Positions 10,495-22,605 of a stretch of 64,000 nt of DNA are shown piece after piece. The stretch is from positions 310,001 to 374,000 of the forward strand of contig NZ_VTOW01000001.1 in the NCBI RefSeq assembly GCF_012184425.1, in the 5' to 3' direction. Made by a program: the position numbers and the translations under genes. How positions within the stretch are numbered: the stretch's first letter is position 1; each line of letters starts with the position of its first letter. The notes under the pieces are model-generated. The model was not told the origin of the DNA, made no database searches, and was given only the letters and a program-made list of their open reading frames with translations. The DNA is from Candidatus Manganitrophus noduliformans. GTDB lineage: Bacteria; Nitrospirota; Nitrospiria; SBBL01; Manganitrophaceae.

Positions 10495-11694
10495 ATGCAC
10501 ATGAACAAACTGACGATTGAGGATATCCCGATCAAAGGAAAACGGATTTTCATCCGGGCCGATTTCAACGTCCCATTGGACAGCGATCTTCATATCACCG
10601 ACGACACCCGAATCCGCTCGACCCTTCCGACCATCAATTACGCCATCGACGAGGGGGCCATCATCATTCTCGCCTCCCATCTCGATCGGCCGAAAGGGGT
10701 CGATCCGCGCCATTCGCTCGCCCCGGTCGCGAAGCGGCTCCAGCGCCTTCTCGGGAAGGAGGTCCAATTCGCCCCCGACTGCATCGGGCCTCAGGTTCAA
10801 AATATGGTGGCCCGGTTGAAACCGGGCGACGTCCTTCTCCTGGAAAACCTCCGCTTTCATCCCGGCGAGAAAAAGAACGATGAGGGCTTTGCCAAGGCAT
10901 TGGCCGATCTTGGGATCGACGTCTATATCAACGATGCTTTCGGAACGGTTCATCGCAGCCACGCCTCGGTCACCGGCATCACCCAATTCGTCAAGACCAA
11001 GGCGTGCGGGTTTTTGATGAAAAAGGAGATCTCCTATCTGGAGGGGGCGGTGGCCAACCCCGCCCGGCCCTTCGTGGCGATCCTGGGAGGAGCAAAGGTC
11101 TCCGGAAAAATCGGGGTGATCGAAAACCTCGGGAAAAAGGTCGATAAAGTCATCATCGGCGGCGGCATGGCTTATACTTTTTTAAAGGCGCTGGGACACG
11201 ATGTCGGCAACTCGCTGGTCGAAGATTCGATGCTCGATTTCGCGAGGGAGATCAAGGAGCATGCGATCGAGCGGGGGATCAAGTTCTACCTTCCGGTCGA
11301 TTGTGTGGTGGCCACCAGCATGGATCCGGCGGCCGAGACGATGCGGGTTCCGGTCCAGGAGATCCCGAAGGGGTGGATCGGGCTCGATATCGGCCCCGCG
11401 TCGGTTCACCTCTTCACCGAAGTGCTGGCCAATGCCAAGACGATCCTCTGGAACGGCCCGATGGGCGTTTTTGAGATGGACGCCTACTCGCGCGGAACCT
11501 TTGCCGTCGCCCATGCGGTTGCCAACTCGTATGCGTTGACGATCGTCGGCGGCGGGGAGACCGCGCTGGCCGTTCACCGGGCGGGCGAATCGGAGAATAT
11601 CTCGTTCATCTCCACCGGCGGCGGGGCGGCCCTGCAGCTTCTGGAAGGAAAAGAGCTTCCCGGACTGACCGTTCTGCCGGAAAAAGAAGGATAA
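10495..11694 (+). CDS. pgk: Phosphoglycerate kinase
   Basis: The 399-residue protein begins MHMNKLTIEDIPIKGKR; the second Met (10501) is an equally good start. It shows the N-domain RADFNVPL motif, the linker and nucleotide-binding GGAKVSGKIGVIENL, GGGMAYTFLKA and the C-terminal FISTGGGAALQLLEGK. It transfers the acyl phosphate of 1,3-bisphosphoglycerate to ADP. It is the second gene of the gap-pgk-tpi cluster. The usual GGGDS/T motif reads GGGETA here, a conservative change. Confidence 0.97.
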   Translation: MHMNKLTIEDIPIKGKRIFIRADFNVPLDSDLHITDDTRIRSTLPTINYAIDEGAIIILASHLDRPKGVDPRHSLAPVAKRLQRLLGKEVQFAPDCIGPQVQNMVARLKPGDVLLLENLRFHPGEKKNDEGFAKALADLGIDVYINDAFGTVHRSHASVTGITQFVKTKACGFLMKKEISYLEGAVANPARPFVAILGGAKVSGKIGVIENLGKKVDKVIIGGGMAYTFLKALGHDVGNSLVEDSMLDFAREIKEHAIERGIKFYLPVDCVVATSMDPAAETMRVPVQEIPKGWIGLDIGPASVHLFTEVLANAKTILWNGPMGVFEMDAYSRGTFAVAHAVANSYALTIVGGGETALAVHRAGESENISFISTGGGAALQLLEGKELPGLTVLPEKEG

Positions 11695-11746
11695 CCCTGT
11701 CGGGGCGCCGCATGGGTCGCCCCGCCGCAGACCCGGGCCATGACAA

Positions 11747-12526
11747 ATGCGCACCCCCTGCTTCATCGCCAACTGGAAAATGAACAAGACGATCGCTGAA
11801 GCACGGGAATATCTTCAAGCGGTCGAGAAGCGGTGGCCGCAGCTCCCCGGGGCCCCCTGGGAAACGATCGTCGCCCCCCCTTTCACGATGTTGGCCCCCA
11901 TGGCCGACTTTCTGAAAGAGAGGCCGCTCCAAATCGGATTGGCGGGCCAGAACGTCCATTTTGAGGAGCGGGGGGCGTATACCGGCGAGGTCTCACCGCT
12001 GATGCTTCGCGATGCCGGATGCCGCCATGTCATCATCGGCCACTCGGAGCGCCGGACCTACTTCGGCGAAACGAACGCATTGATCCATAAAAAGATCGGG
12101 GGGGCGCTGCGGGCGGGGCTGATCCCGATCCTTTGCGTCGGCGAAACCCGCGAAGAGCGGGAAGAAGAAAAAACCGGGGAAGTCATTGAGCGACAGATCA
12201 GAGAAGCACTGGATGATCTCCGGCCGGGCCCCTCGGACTGGATCATCGCCTACGAGCCGGTCTGGGCGATCGGCACGGGGCTGACCCCGCAGCCGTCGGA
12301 AGCGGAAGAGGTCCACCGCCGGATCCGGGACTTTTTCCGCTCTCTTTCGAAAGAAGAAGAGGCCGACACACCGCGTATTCTTTATGGCGGGAGCGCAACA
12401 GAGAAAAACATTGCGGCCTTCATGGAAGAGGCCGATATCGACGGCGTATTGGCGGGGGGCGCCAGCCTGTTTGCCGAGTCGTTTTGTAATATGATCGATT
12501 TGGGAGTCAAAGCGAAAGAGAAATGA
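11747..12526 (+). CDS. tpiA: Triosephosphate isomerase
   Basis: The 259-residue TIM-barrel protein carries the substrate-binding FIANWKMNK near the start, the electrophilic His in IIGHSERR and the catalytic Glu in AYEPVWAIGTG, then the phosphate-gripping GGSAT loop. It interconverts dihydroxyacetone phosphate and glyceraldehyde 3-phosphate. The start at 11747 gives the standard family N-terminus; the spacer before it contains an imperfect G/C-rich inverted repeat (about 11700-11729). Confidence 0.97.
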   Translation: MRTPCFIANWKMNKTIAEAREYLQAVEKRWPQLPGAPWETIVAPPFTMLAPMADFLKERPLQIGLAGQNVHFEERGAYTGEVSPLMLRDAGCRHVIIGHSERRTYFGETNALIHKKIGGALRAGLIPILCVGETREEREEEKTGEVIERQIREALDDLRPGPSDWIIAYEPVWAIGTGLTPQPSEAEEVHRRIRDFFRSLSKEEEADTPRILYGGSATEKNIAAFMEEADIDGVLAGGASLFAESFCNMIDLGVKAKEK

Positions 12527-12600
12527 TTCGCCGCGCAGATCGCAGTTGAAATGCGCGCCCGGATCGAGTATTATGCAAGTTTTAGTCTAGAGGAGAACCG

Positions 12601-12990
12601 ATGTACACACTGATCGCCGTCATCCATATTATCGTCTGCCTCATTCTCATGGCCGTCGTTCTGCTGCAGGCCGGCAAGGGGGCCGAGATGGGGGCCGCCT
12701 TCGGAGGATCGAGCCAAACGATCTTCGGCAGCCGCGGCGCCGCCACCTTCTTGAGCAAGCTGACCGTAGGGGCGGCCATCCTTTTTATGGTCACCTCGTT
12801 GAGCCTTTCGATCTTAAGCCGGGAACGCTCGATCGCCTCATCGATCATCGACACCGAAACGAAAGATGAACTCATTCCCAAAGAGCTTCCGGCCGCGGGC
12901 GGCCCGAACACCCTTCCGGCCGATCCTTCGGCCGATTCTCCGGCCAATTCCCCGGAAGGAGCGCCCGCCGCGCCCGCCCCGGCGAAATAA
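12601..12990 (+). CDS. secG: Preprotein translocase subunit SecG
   Basis: The 129-residue protein has two membrane spans (about 2-22 and 52-72) joined by the conserved cytoplasmic loop QAGKGAEMGAAFGGSSQT, with FGSRG just after it. The C-terminal tail is long and rich in Pro, Ala and Ser. SecG assists SecYE during export. AGAGGAGAACCG precedes ATG. It follows tpiA by 74 bases, an arrangement common in bacteria, and is followed by a clear terminator. Confidence 0.93.
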   Translation: MYTLIAVIHIIVCLILMAVVLLQAGKGAEMGAAFGGSSQTIFGSRGAATFLSKLTVGAAILFMVTSLSLSILSRERSIASSIIDTETKDELIPKELPAAGGPNTLPADPSADSPANSPEGAPAAPAPAK

Positions 12991-13010
12991 TAACGAACCC
13001 TTTCTAAAAG

Positions 13011-13033
13011 ATGGGGCCGGCCAACGGCCCCAT
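13011..13033 (+). terminator. Rho-independent terminator after secG
   Basis: ATGGGGCCG (13011-13019) pairs with CGGCCCCAT (13025-13033) across a five-base loop, followed by TGAGTTTTG. Confidence 0.65.
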
Positions 13034-13075
13034 TGAGTTTTGTCTCAAAAATCAGTATGATCGTGCCTTATAGGC

Positions 13076-15238
13076 ATGAACCTTCTTTTTGTAAAAAAAC
13101 TCATCTCAGCGTTGATCCTGCTCCCGTTCGTCGGATGCGCCGGACCCCCGTTGAACAACCCTTATCCTCGACAGGAAGAGGGGAAGAATATCCTCTACTC
13201 TTCCTTCAGCGAGCGGCCGAAGCACCTCGATCCGGCGCAGTCGTACTCCTCCAACGAAATCATCTTCACCGCACAGATCTACGAGCCCCCCTTCCAGTAT
13301 CACTACCTGAAGCGGCCTTACACGCTGGTTCCCTTGACCGCCGCCGGGATGCCGACCCCCGTTTATCTCAACGCCCAGGGGGAGCGGGTCAACGAGGATA
13401 CGCCGGCCGAGCAGGTTGCATTCAGTCTCTATGAGATCAAAATCCAGCCGGGCATTCGTTATCAGCCGCACCCGGCCTTCGCACGGGATCCGGGGGGCCG
13501 CCCTCTTTATCACTCCCTCGGCCCGGAAGGGCTCGACCGGATCTCCTCGCTCGGCGACTTCAAGCAGACCGGCAGCCGGGAGCTGACCGCCGAGGATTAT
13601 GTTTACCAGATCAAACGGCTGGCCCACCCGAAGATCCACTCCCCGATCTACGGCTTCATGTCGGATTATATCGTCGGCCTGCGGGAGCTCGGCGAAACCC
13701 TTCGGAAGGCACAGGAGAAGGCCGAACCGGGGGCCTTCCTCGATCTGCGGGAGTATCCCCTCTCGGGGGTCAAAGTGGTCGATCGGCACACCTATCGGAT
13801 CAAGGTCGCCGGCAAATATCCGCAGTTCCTCTACTGGCTGGCGATGCCCTTCTTCGCCCCGGTCCCGCATGAAGCCGACCGGTTTTACTCGCAGCCGGGG
13901 CTGATCGAAAAAAACATCACCCTCGACTGGTATCCGATCGGAACGGGGCCGTACATGCTGACGGTGAACAATCCGAACCGCCAGATGGTTCTGGAGCGAA
14001 ATCCGAATTTCCACGGCGAAGCCTATCCGACCGAGGGAGAGCCGGAAGACGAACAATCCGGCCTGCTCGCCGACGCCGGCAAGCCGCTCCCCTTCATCGA
14101 CAAGGTCGTCTTCACCCTGGAGAAAGAAGGAATTCCGATCTGGAACAAGTTCCTCCAGGGTTATTACGACAGCGCCGGGATCGCCTCCGACAACTTCGAT
14201 CAGGCGGTCCGGATCGGCGGCCAGGGGGACGCCGACATCACGGCGGAGATGAAGGAAAAGGGAATCCGGCTGATCACCAGCGTGGAGACGAGCACCTTCT
14301 ACCTCGGGATCAACATGCTCGACCCGGTGGTGGGGGGAGACTCCGAATCGGCCCGCAAGCTCCGCCGGGCGATCGCCATCGCCGTCGATCAAGAGGAGTC
14401 GATCGCCATCTTCCGGAACGGACGGGGCATCGCGATGCAGGGCCCCCTCCCGCCGGGGATCTTCGGCTACACGGAGGGAGCGGCGGGGATCAATCGTTAT
14501 GTTTACGACTGGGTGAACGGACGCCCCCAGCAGAAATCGATCGAGACCGCCCGGCGGCTTTTGGCCGAGGCCGGCTACCCCAACGGCCGCGACGCCAAAA
14601 CCGGGCGGCCGTTGATCCTCAACTTCGACACCACCGGCACCGGGCCGGAGGCGAAATCGAGCCTCGATTGGATGCGCAAGCAGTTCGAGAAGCTGAACAT
14701 TCAACTGGTCGTCCGGGCGACCGATTACAACCGCTTTCAGGACAAGATGCTCAAGGGGACGGCGCAGATGTTCCAGTGGGGATGGAACGCCGACTATCCC
14801 GATCCGGAGAACTTTTTTTTCCTCCTCTACGGTCCGAACGCCAAGGCGGGGAAAAACGGGGAAAACGCGACCAATTACGCAAACCCGGAGTTCGACCGCC
14901 TCTTCGAGAAGATGAAGAACATGGAGAACACGCCGGAGCGGCAGGCGATCATCGACCGGATGCTGGAGATCGTCCGGCGCGACGCCCCCTGGGTCTCCGG
15001 CTTCCACCCGAAACAGTTCGGCCTCCATCATGCCTGGCGCCACAACATCAAGCCGAATCTGATGGCGAACAATACCTTGAAATATGGGAAGCTCGATCCC
15101 GATCTCCGCGCCCGACAGCGCCGGGTCTGGAACAGGCCGGTCTGGTGGCCGGTGGCGGCGATCGTCGCCGTTCTTGTTGCCGGCACCCTCCCGGCAGTGG
15201 CGACCTACCGGCGCAAGGAGCAGGGGGCACCGAAATGA
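13076..15238 (+). CDS. Peptide ABC transporter substrate-binding lipoprotein (YejA-like), membrane-tailed
   Basis: The 720-residue family 5 solute-binding protein opens with a lipoprotein signal ending LPFVGCAG. The large two-lobed binding domain has family features such as LDPAQSY near the start and YPDPENFFFLLYGPNA towards the end. Unusually it also ends with a hydrophobic segment (about 690-710) and a short basic tail, so it may be held to the membrane at both ends. It is the first gene of a four-gene unit and overlaps the next by ATGA. It would deliver oligopeptides or peptide-like compounds to the permease. The Shine-Dalgarno is poor. Confidence 0.9.
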   Translation: MNLLFVKKLISALILLPFVGCAGPPLNNPYPRQEEGKNILYSSFSERPKHLDPAQSYSSNEIIFTAQIYEPPFQYHYLKRPYTLVPLTAAGMPTPVYLNAQGERVNEDTPAEQVAFSLYEIKIQPGIRYQPHPAFARDPGGRPLYHSLGPEGLDRISSLGDFKQTGSRELTAEDYVYQIKRLAHPKIHSPIYGFMSDYIVGLRELGETLRKAQEKAEPGAFLDLREYPLSGVKVVDRHTYRIKVAGKYPQFLYWLAMPFFAPVPHEADRFYSQPGLIEKNITLDWYPIGTGPYMLTVNNPNRQMVLERNPNFHGEAYPTEGEPEDEQSGLLADAGKPLPFIDKVVFTLEKEGIPIWNKFLQGYYDSAGIASDNFDQAVRIGGQGDADITAEMKEKGIRLITSVETSTFYLGINMLDPVVGGDSESARKLRRAIAIAVDQEESIAIFRNGRGIAMQGPLPPGIFGYTEGAAGINRYVYDWVNGRPQQKSIETARRLLAEAGYPNGRDAKTGRPLILNFDTTGTGPEAKSSLDWMRKQFEKLNIQLVVRATDYNRFQDKMLKGTAQMFQWGWNADYPDPENFFFLLYGPNAKAGKNGENATNYANPEFDRLFEKMKNMENTPERQAIIDRMLEIVRRDAPWVSGFHPKQFGLHHAWRHNIKPNLMANNTLKYGKLDPDLRARQRRVWNRPVWWPVAAIVAVLVAGTLPAVATYRRKEQGAPK

Positions 15239-16212
15239 TCGGCTACCTGATCCGCCGGATCCTTTATGCGATTCCGATTCTGATCGGTGTGAACCTCCTC
15301 ACCTTTCTTCTCTTCTTTGTCGTGAACACGCCGGACAACATGGCCCGGATGCACCTCGGGATGAAGCGGGTGAACCAGGAGGCGATCGACAAGTGGAAAG
15401 CGGAGCACGGCTACGACAAGCCGACCCTTTTCAACCCCGCCGCGGAGGGGATGGAGAAATTCACCAGGACGATCTTCTTCGAAAAATCGGTGAAGCTCTT
15501 CGTGTTCGACTTCGGACCGGCCGACGACGGCCGTGAAATCGGGGCCGACATCAAACAGCGGATGTGGCCGAGCCTTTCCATCGCGCTCCCCGCTTTGATC
15601 ATCGGCCTCCTCGTGAATATCACCGCCGCGATGCTGGTCGCCTTTTTCCGCGCCACCTACATCGATTTCTGGGGGGTGATCGTCGCGGTGGCGATGATGT
15701 CGATCTCTTCTCTCTTCTACATCATCGGCGGCCAGTACCTCTTCAGCAAGGTCCTGCGGCTCGTCCCGATCTCCGGATACGCCGACGGCCTCACCGCCCT
15801 GAAGTTTATCCTCCTTCCGGTCCTGATCGGCCTGGTCGCCGGGATCGGGAGCGGGTTGCGCTGGTACCGAACGATCTTCCTGGAAGAGATCGGCAAAGAA
15901 TATGTCCGGACGGCGCGCGCCAAGGGGCTCTCCGAGCTGCGGGTTCTCTTCGGCCATGTTTTGCGGAACGCATTGGTCCCGATTTTGACCGGCGTCGTCG
16001 TCGTCATCCCCCTCCTTTTTCTCGGCTCCCTTCTGACCGAGTCGTTCTTCGGCATCCCCGGCCTCGGAAGTTACACGATCGACGCGATCAACAGCCAAGA
16101 TTTCGCGATCGTCCGGGCGATGGTCTTTCTCGGCTCGGTCCTCTACATCATCGGTTTGATCCTGACCGACCTCTCCTATACCCTCGTCGATCCGCGCGTG
16201 AGGTTGAACTGA
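15235..16212 (+). CDS. Peptide ABC transporter permease (YejB/DppB-like)
   Basis: The 325-residue protein starts at ATG 15235, overlapping the binding-protein stop by four bases. The N-terminus MIGYLIRRILYAIPILIGVN is typical of DppB/YejB permeases, followed by a periplasmic loop and five further spans. The cytoplasmic EAA-type loop that docks on the ATPase is seen as EYVRTARAKGLSELRVLFGH. The interrupted periplasmic segment with KWKAEHGYDKPTLF resembles YejB rather than DppB. The protein forms half of the transmembrane channel. Confidence 0.92.
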   Translation: MIGYLIRRILYAIPILIGVNLLTFLLFFVVNTPDNMARMHLGMKRVNQEAIDKWKAEHGYDKPTLFNPAAEGMEKFTRTIFFEKSVKLFVFDFGPADDGREIGADIKQRMWPSLSIALPALIIGLLVNITAAMLVAFFRATYIDFWGVIVAVAMMSISSLFYIIGGQYLFSKVLRLVPISGYADGLTALKFILLPVLIGLVAGIGSGLRWYRTIFLEEIGKEYVRTARAKGLSELRVLFGHVLRNALVPILTGVVVVIPLLFLGSLLTESFFGIPGLGSYTIDAINSQDFAIVRAMVFLGSVLYIIGLILTDLSYTLVDPRVRLN

Positions 16213-17623
16213 TGTCGATCCTTCCGGTGATCCTCTGGACCGACCTCTTGGTCTTTCTTCTATTGGCCGCCGCTGTCGGTTTCGGCCTTTACGCCTCCCG
16301 GCGCGAGCCGCTGCGCGCCCCCTGGCGGCAGATCCGCCGGCGTCCGGTGGCGATGGCGGCGATGGTGATCCTGCTCGCTTACGTCGGCATCGGCCTCATC
16401 GATTCGATCCACTTCAAAAAACGGCTGCCGGCGACCGAGGCCGGACAGAAGACACAGTATTCGCCGGAAGTCCTCTCGCTTCTCGACGTCATGACCGACC
16501 GGCTTCGAAAAAATACCGAGCGGACCTACTCCGCCCCGCTCGCCACCCACGCCTACGCGAAGGAGACGGTCGAAATGCCCGACGGCACCCAGGCGCGCCT
16601 CTTTCCCAGGCTGCGCTTCGGCGGGGCGCATCTTGCCGACCCGGAAAAGGAGTGGTCGCAGGATGTGGCCTTCACCGCCCTCCAGGGGGGGCTCCTCGGC
16701 CTCGTCGCGGCCCTCATCGTCAACATTCACTTTCTCTTCCTCCTCAGCCGGCGGCATGGAACCGAGCCGGGAGCGATGGCGCAGGCCATTCTGAAGGGAA
16801 AGACCGAAACCGCCTGGCGGGCCACGTTGGGAACGATCACGTTGATGTTGGCGGTGGCCGGCATCGCCTGGTCGCTCAGCACTCAATATCATCTCCTTGG
16901 AACCGATAAGGTGGGGCAGGATGTTCTCTATCTCTCGCTCAAGGCGATCCGGACCGGATTGGTGATCGGGACCGTGACGACGCTGGTGATGCTCCCCTTC
17001 GCCGTCCTCCTGGGGATTGCCGCAGGCTACTTCCGGGGATGGGTCGATGATGTCATTCAATATATCTACACCACCCTCAGCTCGGTGCCGGGGGTTCTTC
17101 TGATCGCCGCGGCGGTTTTGATCCTTCAGGTCTACATGGATCAGAACGCCGACGCCTTCACCAGCGTCACACGGCGCGCCGACGTTCGACTCCTCTTTCT
17201 CTGCATTATTCTCGGCGTCACCGGCTGGATCGGCCTCTGCCGCCTCTTGCGCGGGGAGACGCTGAAGCTGCGGGAAATGGATTATGTCCAGGCCGCGACC
17301 GCATTGGGGGTCGGAAGCTGGCGGATCATTATTCGGCATATCCTTCCGAACGTCATGCATATCGTCCTGATCTCGGTGGTGCTCGACTTCAGCGGCCTGG
17401 TCCTCGCCGAGGCGGTGCTCTCTTATGTCGGGGTCGGCGTCGATCCGGCGATGATCTCGTGGGGAAACATGATCAACAGCGCCCGGATGGAGATGGCGCG
17501 CGAGCCGATCGTCTGGTGGTCGCTGATCGCCGCCTTCGTCTTCATGTTCGGATTGGTCTTGTCGGCGAACCTTTTCTCCGACGCGGTGCGGGACGCGTTG
17601 GACCCGCGGTTGAGAGGGCGCGC

Positions 17624-17627
<4 letters not shown>
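16212..17627 (+). CDS. Peptide ABC transporter permease (YejE/DppC-like), enlarged
   Basis: The start ATG 16212 overlaps the preceding TGA by one base. At 471 residues it is much longer than the usual 290-340. The extra length lies in the N-terminal third: two hydrophobic segments, a hydrophilic stretch (about 75-150) with YSPEVLSLLD and a further span before the core permease domain. The core contains GTDKVGQDVLYLSLKAIRTG and the ATPase-coupling loop MDYVQAATALGVGSWRIIIR. It is the second half-channel of the importer encoded around it. Confidence 0.9.
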
Positions 17628-19651
<2,024 letters not shown>

Positions 19652-19793
19652 CGGCTGAACGCCGCGACACCCCCCCTCCAACCCTCCGTCAAATCAATAG
19701 TCCCCTTGTTACGCCTGGGCATTTATCGCTGTATGCTGATCTCACATCCGACAAAGATGTATAAATAAGTAAGAAAATAGGTAAATTATTTAT

Positions 19794-19823
19794 TTGACAA
19801 TGAATAGACGGATCACGTAGGAT
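19794..19823 (+). promoter_or_regulatory. Promoter of the PEP-CTERM gene
   Basis: TTGACA at 19794-19799 and TAGGAT at 19818-19823 with an 18-base spacer lie in an AT-rich stretch (19740-19830) that contrasts with the GC-rich surroundings. Transcription would start near 19830, leaving a leader of about 105 bases. Confidence 0.5.
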
Positions 19824-19935
19824 TATTCCAATTCAGGCTAATTTGTCTGGTAAGTCCATCGGCACGCTACAAAGACGAATCCTCGTCCCGTGGGCTGCAT
19901 AACACGATCACTCTCTTCAAGGAGCACTAAAGACC

Positions 19936-20811
19936 ATGCCCACCCTATCGACGGCTTTTCCGTTAAGACAACGCGGCATTCGGGCGCTGACAATCGTTGC
20001 AGCAATCACCCTGATGTTCGGCGCCGCCTCGCCCGCGTGGGCCCTTTCTATTTCTCAAGCCTACATCCTTTCGGACTGGACCTCGCCGACCAGCGCCACC
20101 GCCGCTCCTTTTACCGTCAACGGCACCGCCGGTTTCCAACTGACACTCAATAGCTCGGGAGTCGCCACATCGGCCACGGCCCTCGGCGGACCGCTCACGA
20201 TCCAGACGACCGACCGCCTCTATTACCAGTCGCACACCGGCACCATCGACCCCAACGAGGTCTCCTCCAGCCAGCTTGCCTCCAGGGTCAACAGCGAGAT
20301 CGCCAAGCTCGACGACGCCGGCTTTGTCAACGAGTCGTCGGACGCCGCGCTGAATATCGACTTCAGAGACAGCTCCTCCGTCACGCTGCGGACGTCGACA
20401 CAGGACGTTTCCGTGACCGGGTTGGTCTTCTTTGAGGATGCCGGCTTGGATCCCTTCTCGCTTCGTTATTGCTACGACACCTCCTGTACGCAATCCGATC
20501 TCCTCTTTAACGGGTTCAATTCCTCGGCCAGCGCGACCATTCTCGCCTCTTCAAGCGGGCTTGAGACCGATGATTACGCTCCGGAGATCGATCAAGCTTA
20601 CTGGTTCATTTTCGATCAGGCCGTCACGGGGGGCTATTTCAGGATCGCCGAAACGACGAATTTCGGAGGATATCAGAGCGAGCTGCTTGAAATCGATTTC
20701 ATCGGGCTCACGTCAACTCCGTCCGCTCAGGTTCCCGAACCGAGCGCGCTGCTGCTGGTCGCGGCGGGCCTGATGGGCCTTCCGTTCCTTCGGAAATTGC
20801 AAAAGAGCTAA
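19936..20811 (+). CDS. PEP-CTERM secreted protein
   Basis: The 291-residue protein has a signal peptide (about 1-37, ending SPAWA) and a C-terminal VPEPSALLLVAAGLMGLPF followed by a basic tail: the PEP-CTERM sorting signal cleaved by an exosortase. The mature part is Ser/Thr/Ala-rich, beta-predicted and has one disulfide candidate (CYDTSC). No enzyme motif is visible. The function is unknown; proteins of this class are commonly matrix or surface proteins. AAGGAG lies 12 bases before ATG. A strong hairpin follows, so this is a single-gene unit. Confidence 0.88.
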   Translation: MPTLSTAFPLRQRGIRALTIVAAITLMFGAASPAWALSISQAYILSDWTSPTSATAAPFTVNGTAGFQLTLNSSGVATSATALGGPLTIQTTDRLYYQSHTGTIDPNEVSSSQLASRVNSEIAKLDDAGFVNESSDAALNIDFRDSSSVTLRTSTQDVSVTGLVFFEDAGLDPFSLRYCYDTSCTQSDLLFNGFNSSASATILASSSGLETDDYAPEIDQAYWFIFDQAVTGGYFRIAETTNFGGYQSELLEIDFIGLTSTPSAQVPEPSALLLVAAGLMGLPFLRKLQKS

Positions 20812-20839
20812 GCGTTTAGAACCTCTCTAACAAACCCGC

Positions 20840-20871
20840 GAGGGGATCGGTCCGAACGGACCGATCCCCTC
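20840..20871 (+). terminator. Strong terminator hairpin after PEP-CTERM gene
   Basis: A perfect 14-bp stem, GAGGGGATCGGTCC (20840-20853) with its complement at 20858-20871, closes on a GAAC loop and is followed by CGCCGTTTTC. Confidence 0.8.
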
Positions 20872-20979
20872 CGCCGTTTTCAAACCGCTCCTTTCTCATT
20901 TGCTGAAAGTTCCGGCCGGGTGATTGCCAAACGGTTCGGACTCTGATATACCGGAGTCAACCGCCGTGTCGGGTCGCTG

Positions 20980-22605
20980 ATGAATTTCCGGAACCCAAAA
21001 ACGTTTCAATCCAATTTCGCAAGGATCTCTCTTTTCGTTCTGATCTTTGCCTCGATCTGGGGCTGCACGCAGCCGAAAGCGCCGAAGAACCCCACCGCGC
21101 TGGCCGAGGCGTCGATCGGCGAGCCGAAGCGATTGATTCCGATGCTCGCCACCGACAGCGCCTCGGTGGACATCGCCAGCCTCGTCTTCAACGGCCTGGT
21201 GAAATACGACAAAAACATCCGTCTGGTCGGCGACCTCGCCGAGTCGTTTGAGATGACCCCCGACTGCCGGCTGGCGACCTTTCATCTGCGGAAAGGGGTA
21301 AAATGGCACGACGGCCGGGAGTTCACCGCCGACGACGTTCTCTTCACCTATCAACAAATTATCGATCCGAACATCGCCACCCCCTACAGCAGCAACTTCG
21401 AAACGGTAGAGAAGGTCGAGAAGATCGATCCGCACACGGTTCGGGTCAGTTATCGGGTGCCGTTTGCCCCCGGCCTGGAAAGCTGGGGGATGGGGATCAT
21501 TCCGAAGCATCTCCTTGAGGGAAAAGATCTCAACAACGATCCGTTCAACCGCAGTCCGGTCGGCACCGGCCCGTTTCGGTTCTCGGAGTGGGTGACGGGG
21601 CAGAAGGTCGTCGTCAAGGCCAATGCCGACTACTTCGAGGGAAAACCGGAGATCGAGGAGTACATCTACCGGCTCATTCCCGATACGGCGACCCAATTTC
21701 TGGAATTAAAAGCGCTGAATATCGACATGATGACCCTCTCCCCGGTTCAGCACCAGAAGCAGACCGACGATCGCTTCTTTAAAACCGAATTCAACAAATT
21801 CAAATACCCGGCGTTGAGTTATACCTATCTCGGCTACAATCTACGGGACCCCAAATTTTCGGACAAGCGGGTCCGCCAGGCGCTCACGCATGCCGTCAAC
21901 AAAAACGCGATCATCCAGGGGGTCCTCCTCGGCCTCGGCAAGCCGGCCACCGGCCCGTACATTCCCGAGTCGTGGGCCTTTAATCCCGACGTGGAGGATC
22001 TTGATTACGATCCTCAGAAGGCCAAAGCCCTCTTGGCGGAGGCCGGATGGAGTCTCGACAAGGACGGCCTTCTCAAAAAAGAGGGAGCGCCGTTCGCCTT
22101 TACCCTCCTGACCAATCAAGGCAATGCGGAGCGGGCGAAAGCGGCGGAGATCATCCAACAGGGCTTGAGAGAGATCGGCATTCAGGTGGAGATCCGGGTC
22201 TTGGAATGGCAAACACTGCTGCACCAATTTATCGATAAGAAGCAATTTGAAGCAGTCATCATGGGCTGGGGGGTGGGGCTCGATCCCGATATTTACGCCA
22301 TCTGGCACTCCAGCAAAACCAAAGAGGGGGAGTTCAATTTCATCTCGTATCAGAACCCCCGGGTCGATGACCTCCTGGTCAAAGGTCGGGAAACCTGCAA
22401 TCAGGAAGAACGGAAAAAAATTTATCAGGAGCTGCACCGGTTGATCGCGGAAGACCAGCCTTACACCTTCTTATATTACCCGATGGCCCTGCCGATTGTT
22501 CACAAGCGATTCAAAGGAATCGAACCCTCGCCGATCGGGATCCAATATAACCTGCCTCAGTGGAAGATCTCCGGGAACCGCGCGGAGCCGCAGGCCGTTC
22601 CTTAA
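20980..22605 (+). CDS. Peptide-binding ABC lipoprotein (DppA/OppA-like)
   Basis: The 541-residue family 5 solute-binding protein has a lipoprotein signal ending FASIWGCTQP. It contains the family hallmark FHLRKGVKWHDGREFTADDV and the C-terminal lobe motifs LDPDIYAIWHSS and FISYQNPRVDDLL. It would bind di- or oligopeptides in the periplasm. Its likely permeases (23620-25542) are on the opposite strand, separated by two unrelated small genes, and no ATPase gene is adjacent. The nearest candidate is the fused ATPase ending at 19651. Confidence 0.92.
   Translation: MNFRNPKTFQSNFARISLFVLIFASIWGCTQPKAPKNPTALAEASIGEPKRLIPMLATDSASVDIASLVFNGLVKYDKNIRLVGDLAESFEMTPDCRLATFHLRKGVKWHDGREFTADDVLFTYQQIIDPNIATPYSSNFETVEKVEKIDPHTVRVSYRVPFAPGLESWGMGIIPKHLLEGKDLNNDPFNRSPVGTGPFRFSEWVTGQKVVVKANADYFEGKPEIEEYIYRLIPDTATQFLELKALNIDMMTLSPVQHQKQTDDRFFKTEFNKFKYPALSYTYLGYNLRDPKFSDKRVRQALTHAVNKNAIIQGVLLGLGKPATGPYIPESWAFNPDVEDLDYDPQKAKALLAEAGWSLDKDGLLKKEGAPFAFTLLTNQGNAERAKAAEIIQQGLREIGIQVEIRVLEWQTLLHQFIDKKQFEAVIMGWGVGLDPDIYAIWHSSKTKEGEFNFISYQNPRVDDLLVKGRETCNQEERKKIYQELHRLIAEDQPYTFLYYPMALPIVHKRFKGIEPSPIGIQYNLPQWKISGNRAEPQAVP

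Noticed and set aside
13106-15043. A 645-codon minus-strand frame opposite the YejA-like gene
   Set aside because: Antisense shadow caused by high GC at third positions; it has no motif, and the plus frame is a clear binding protein.
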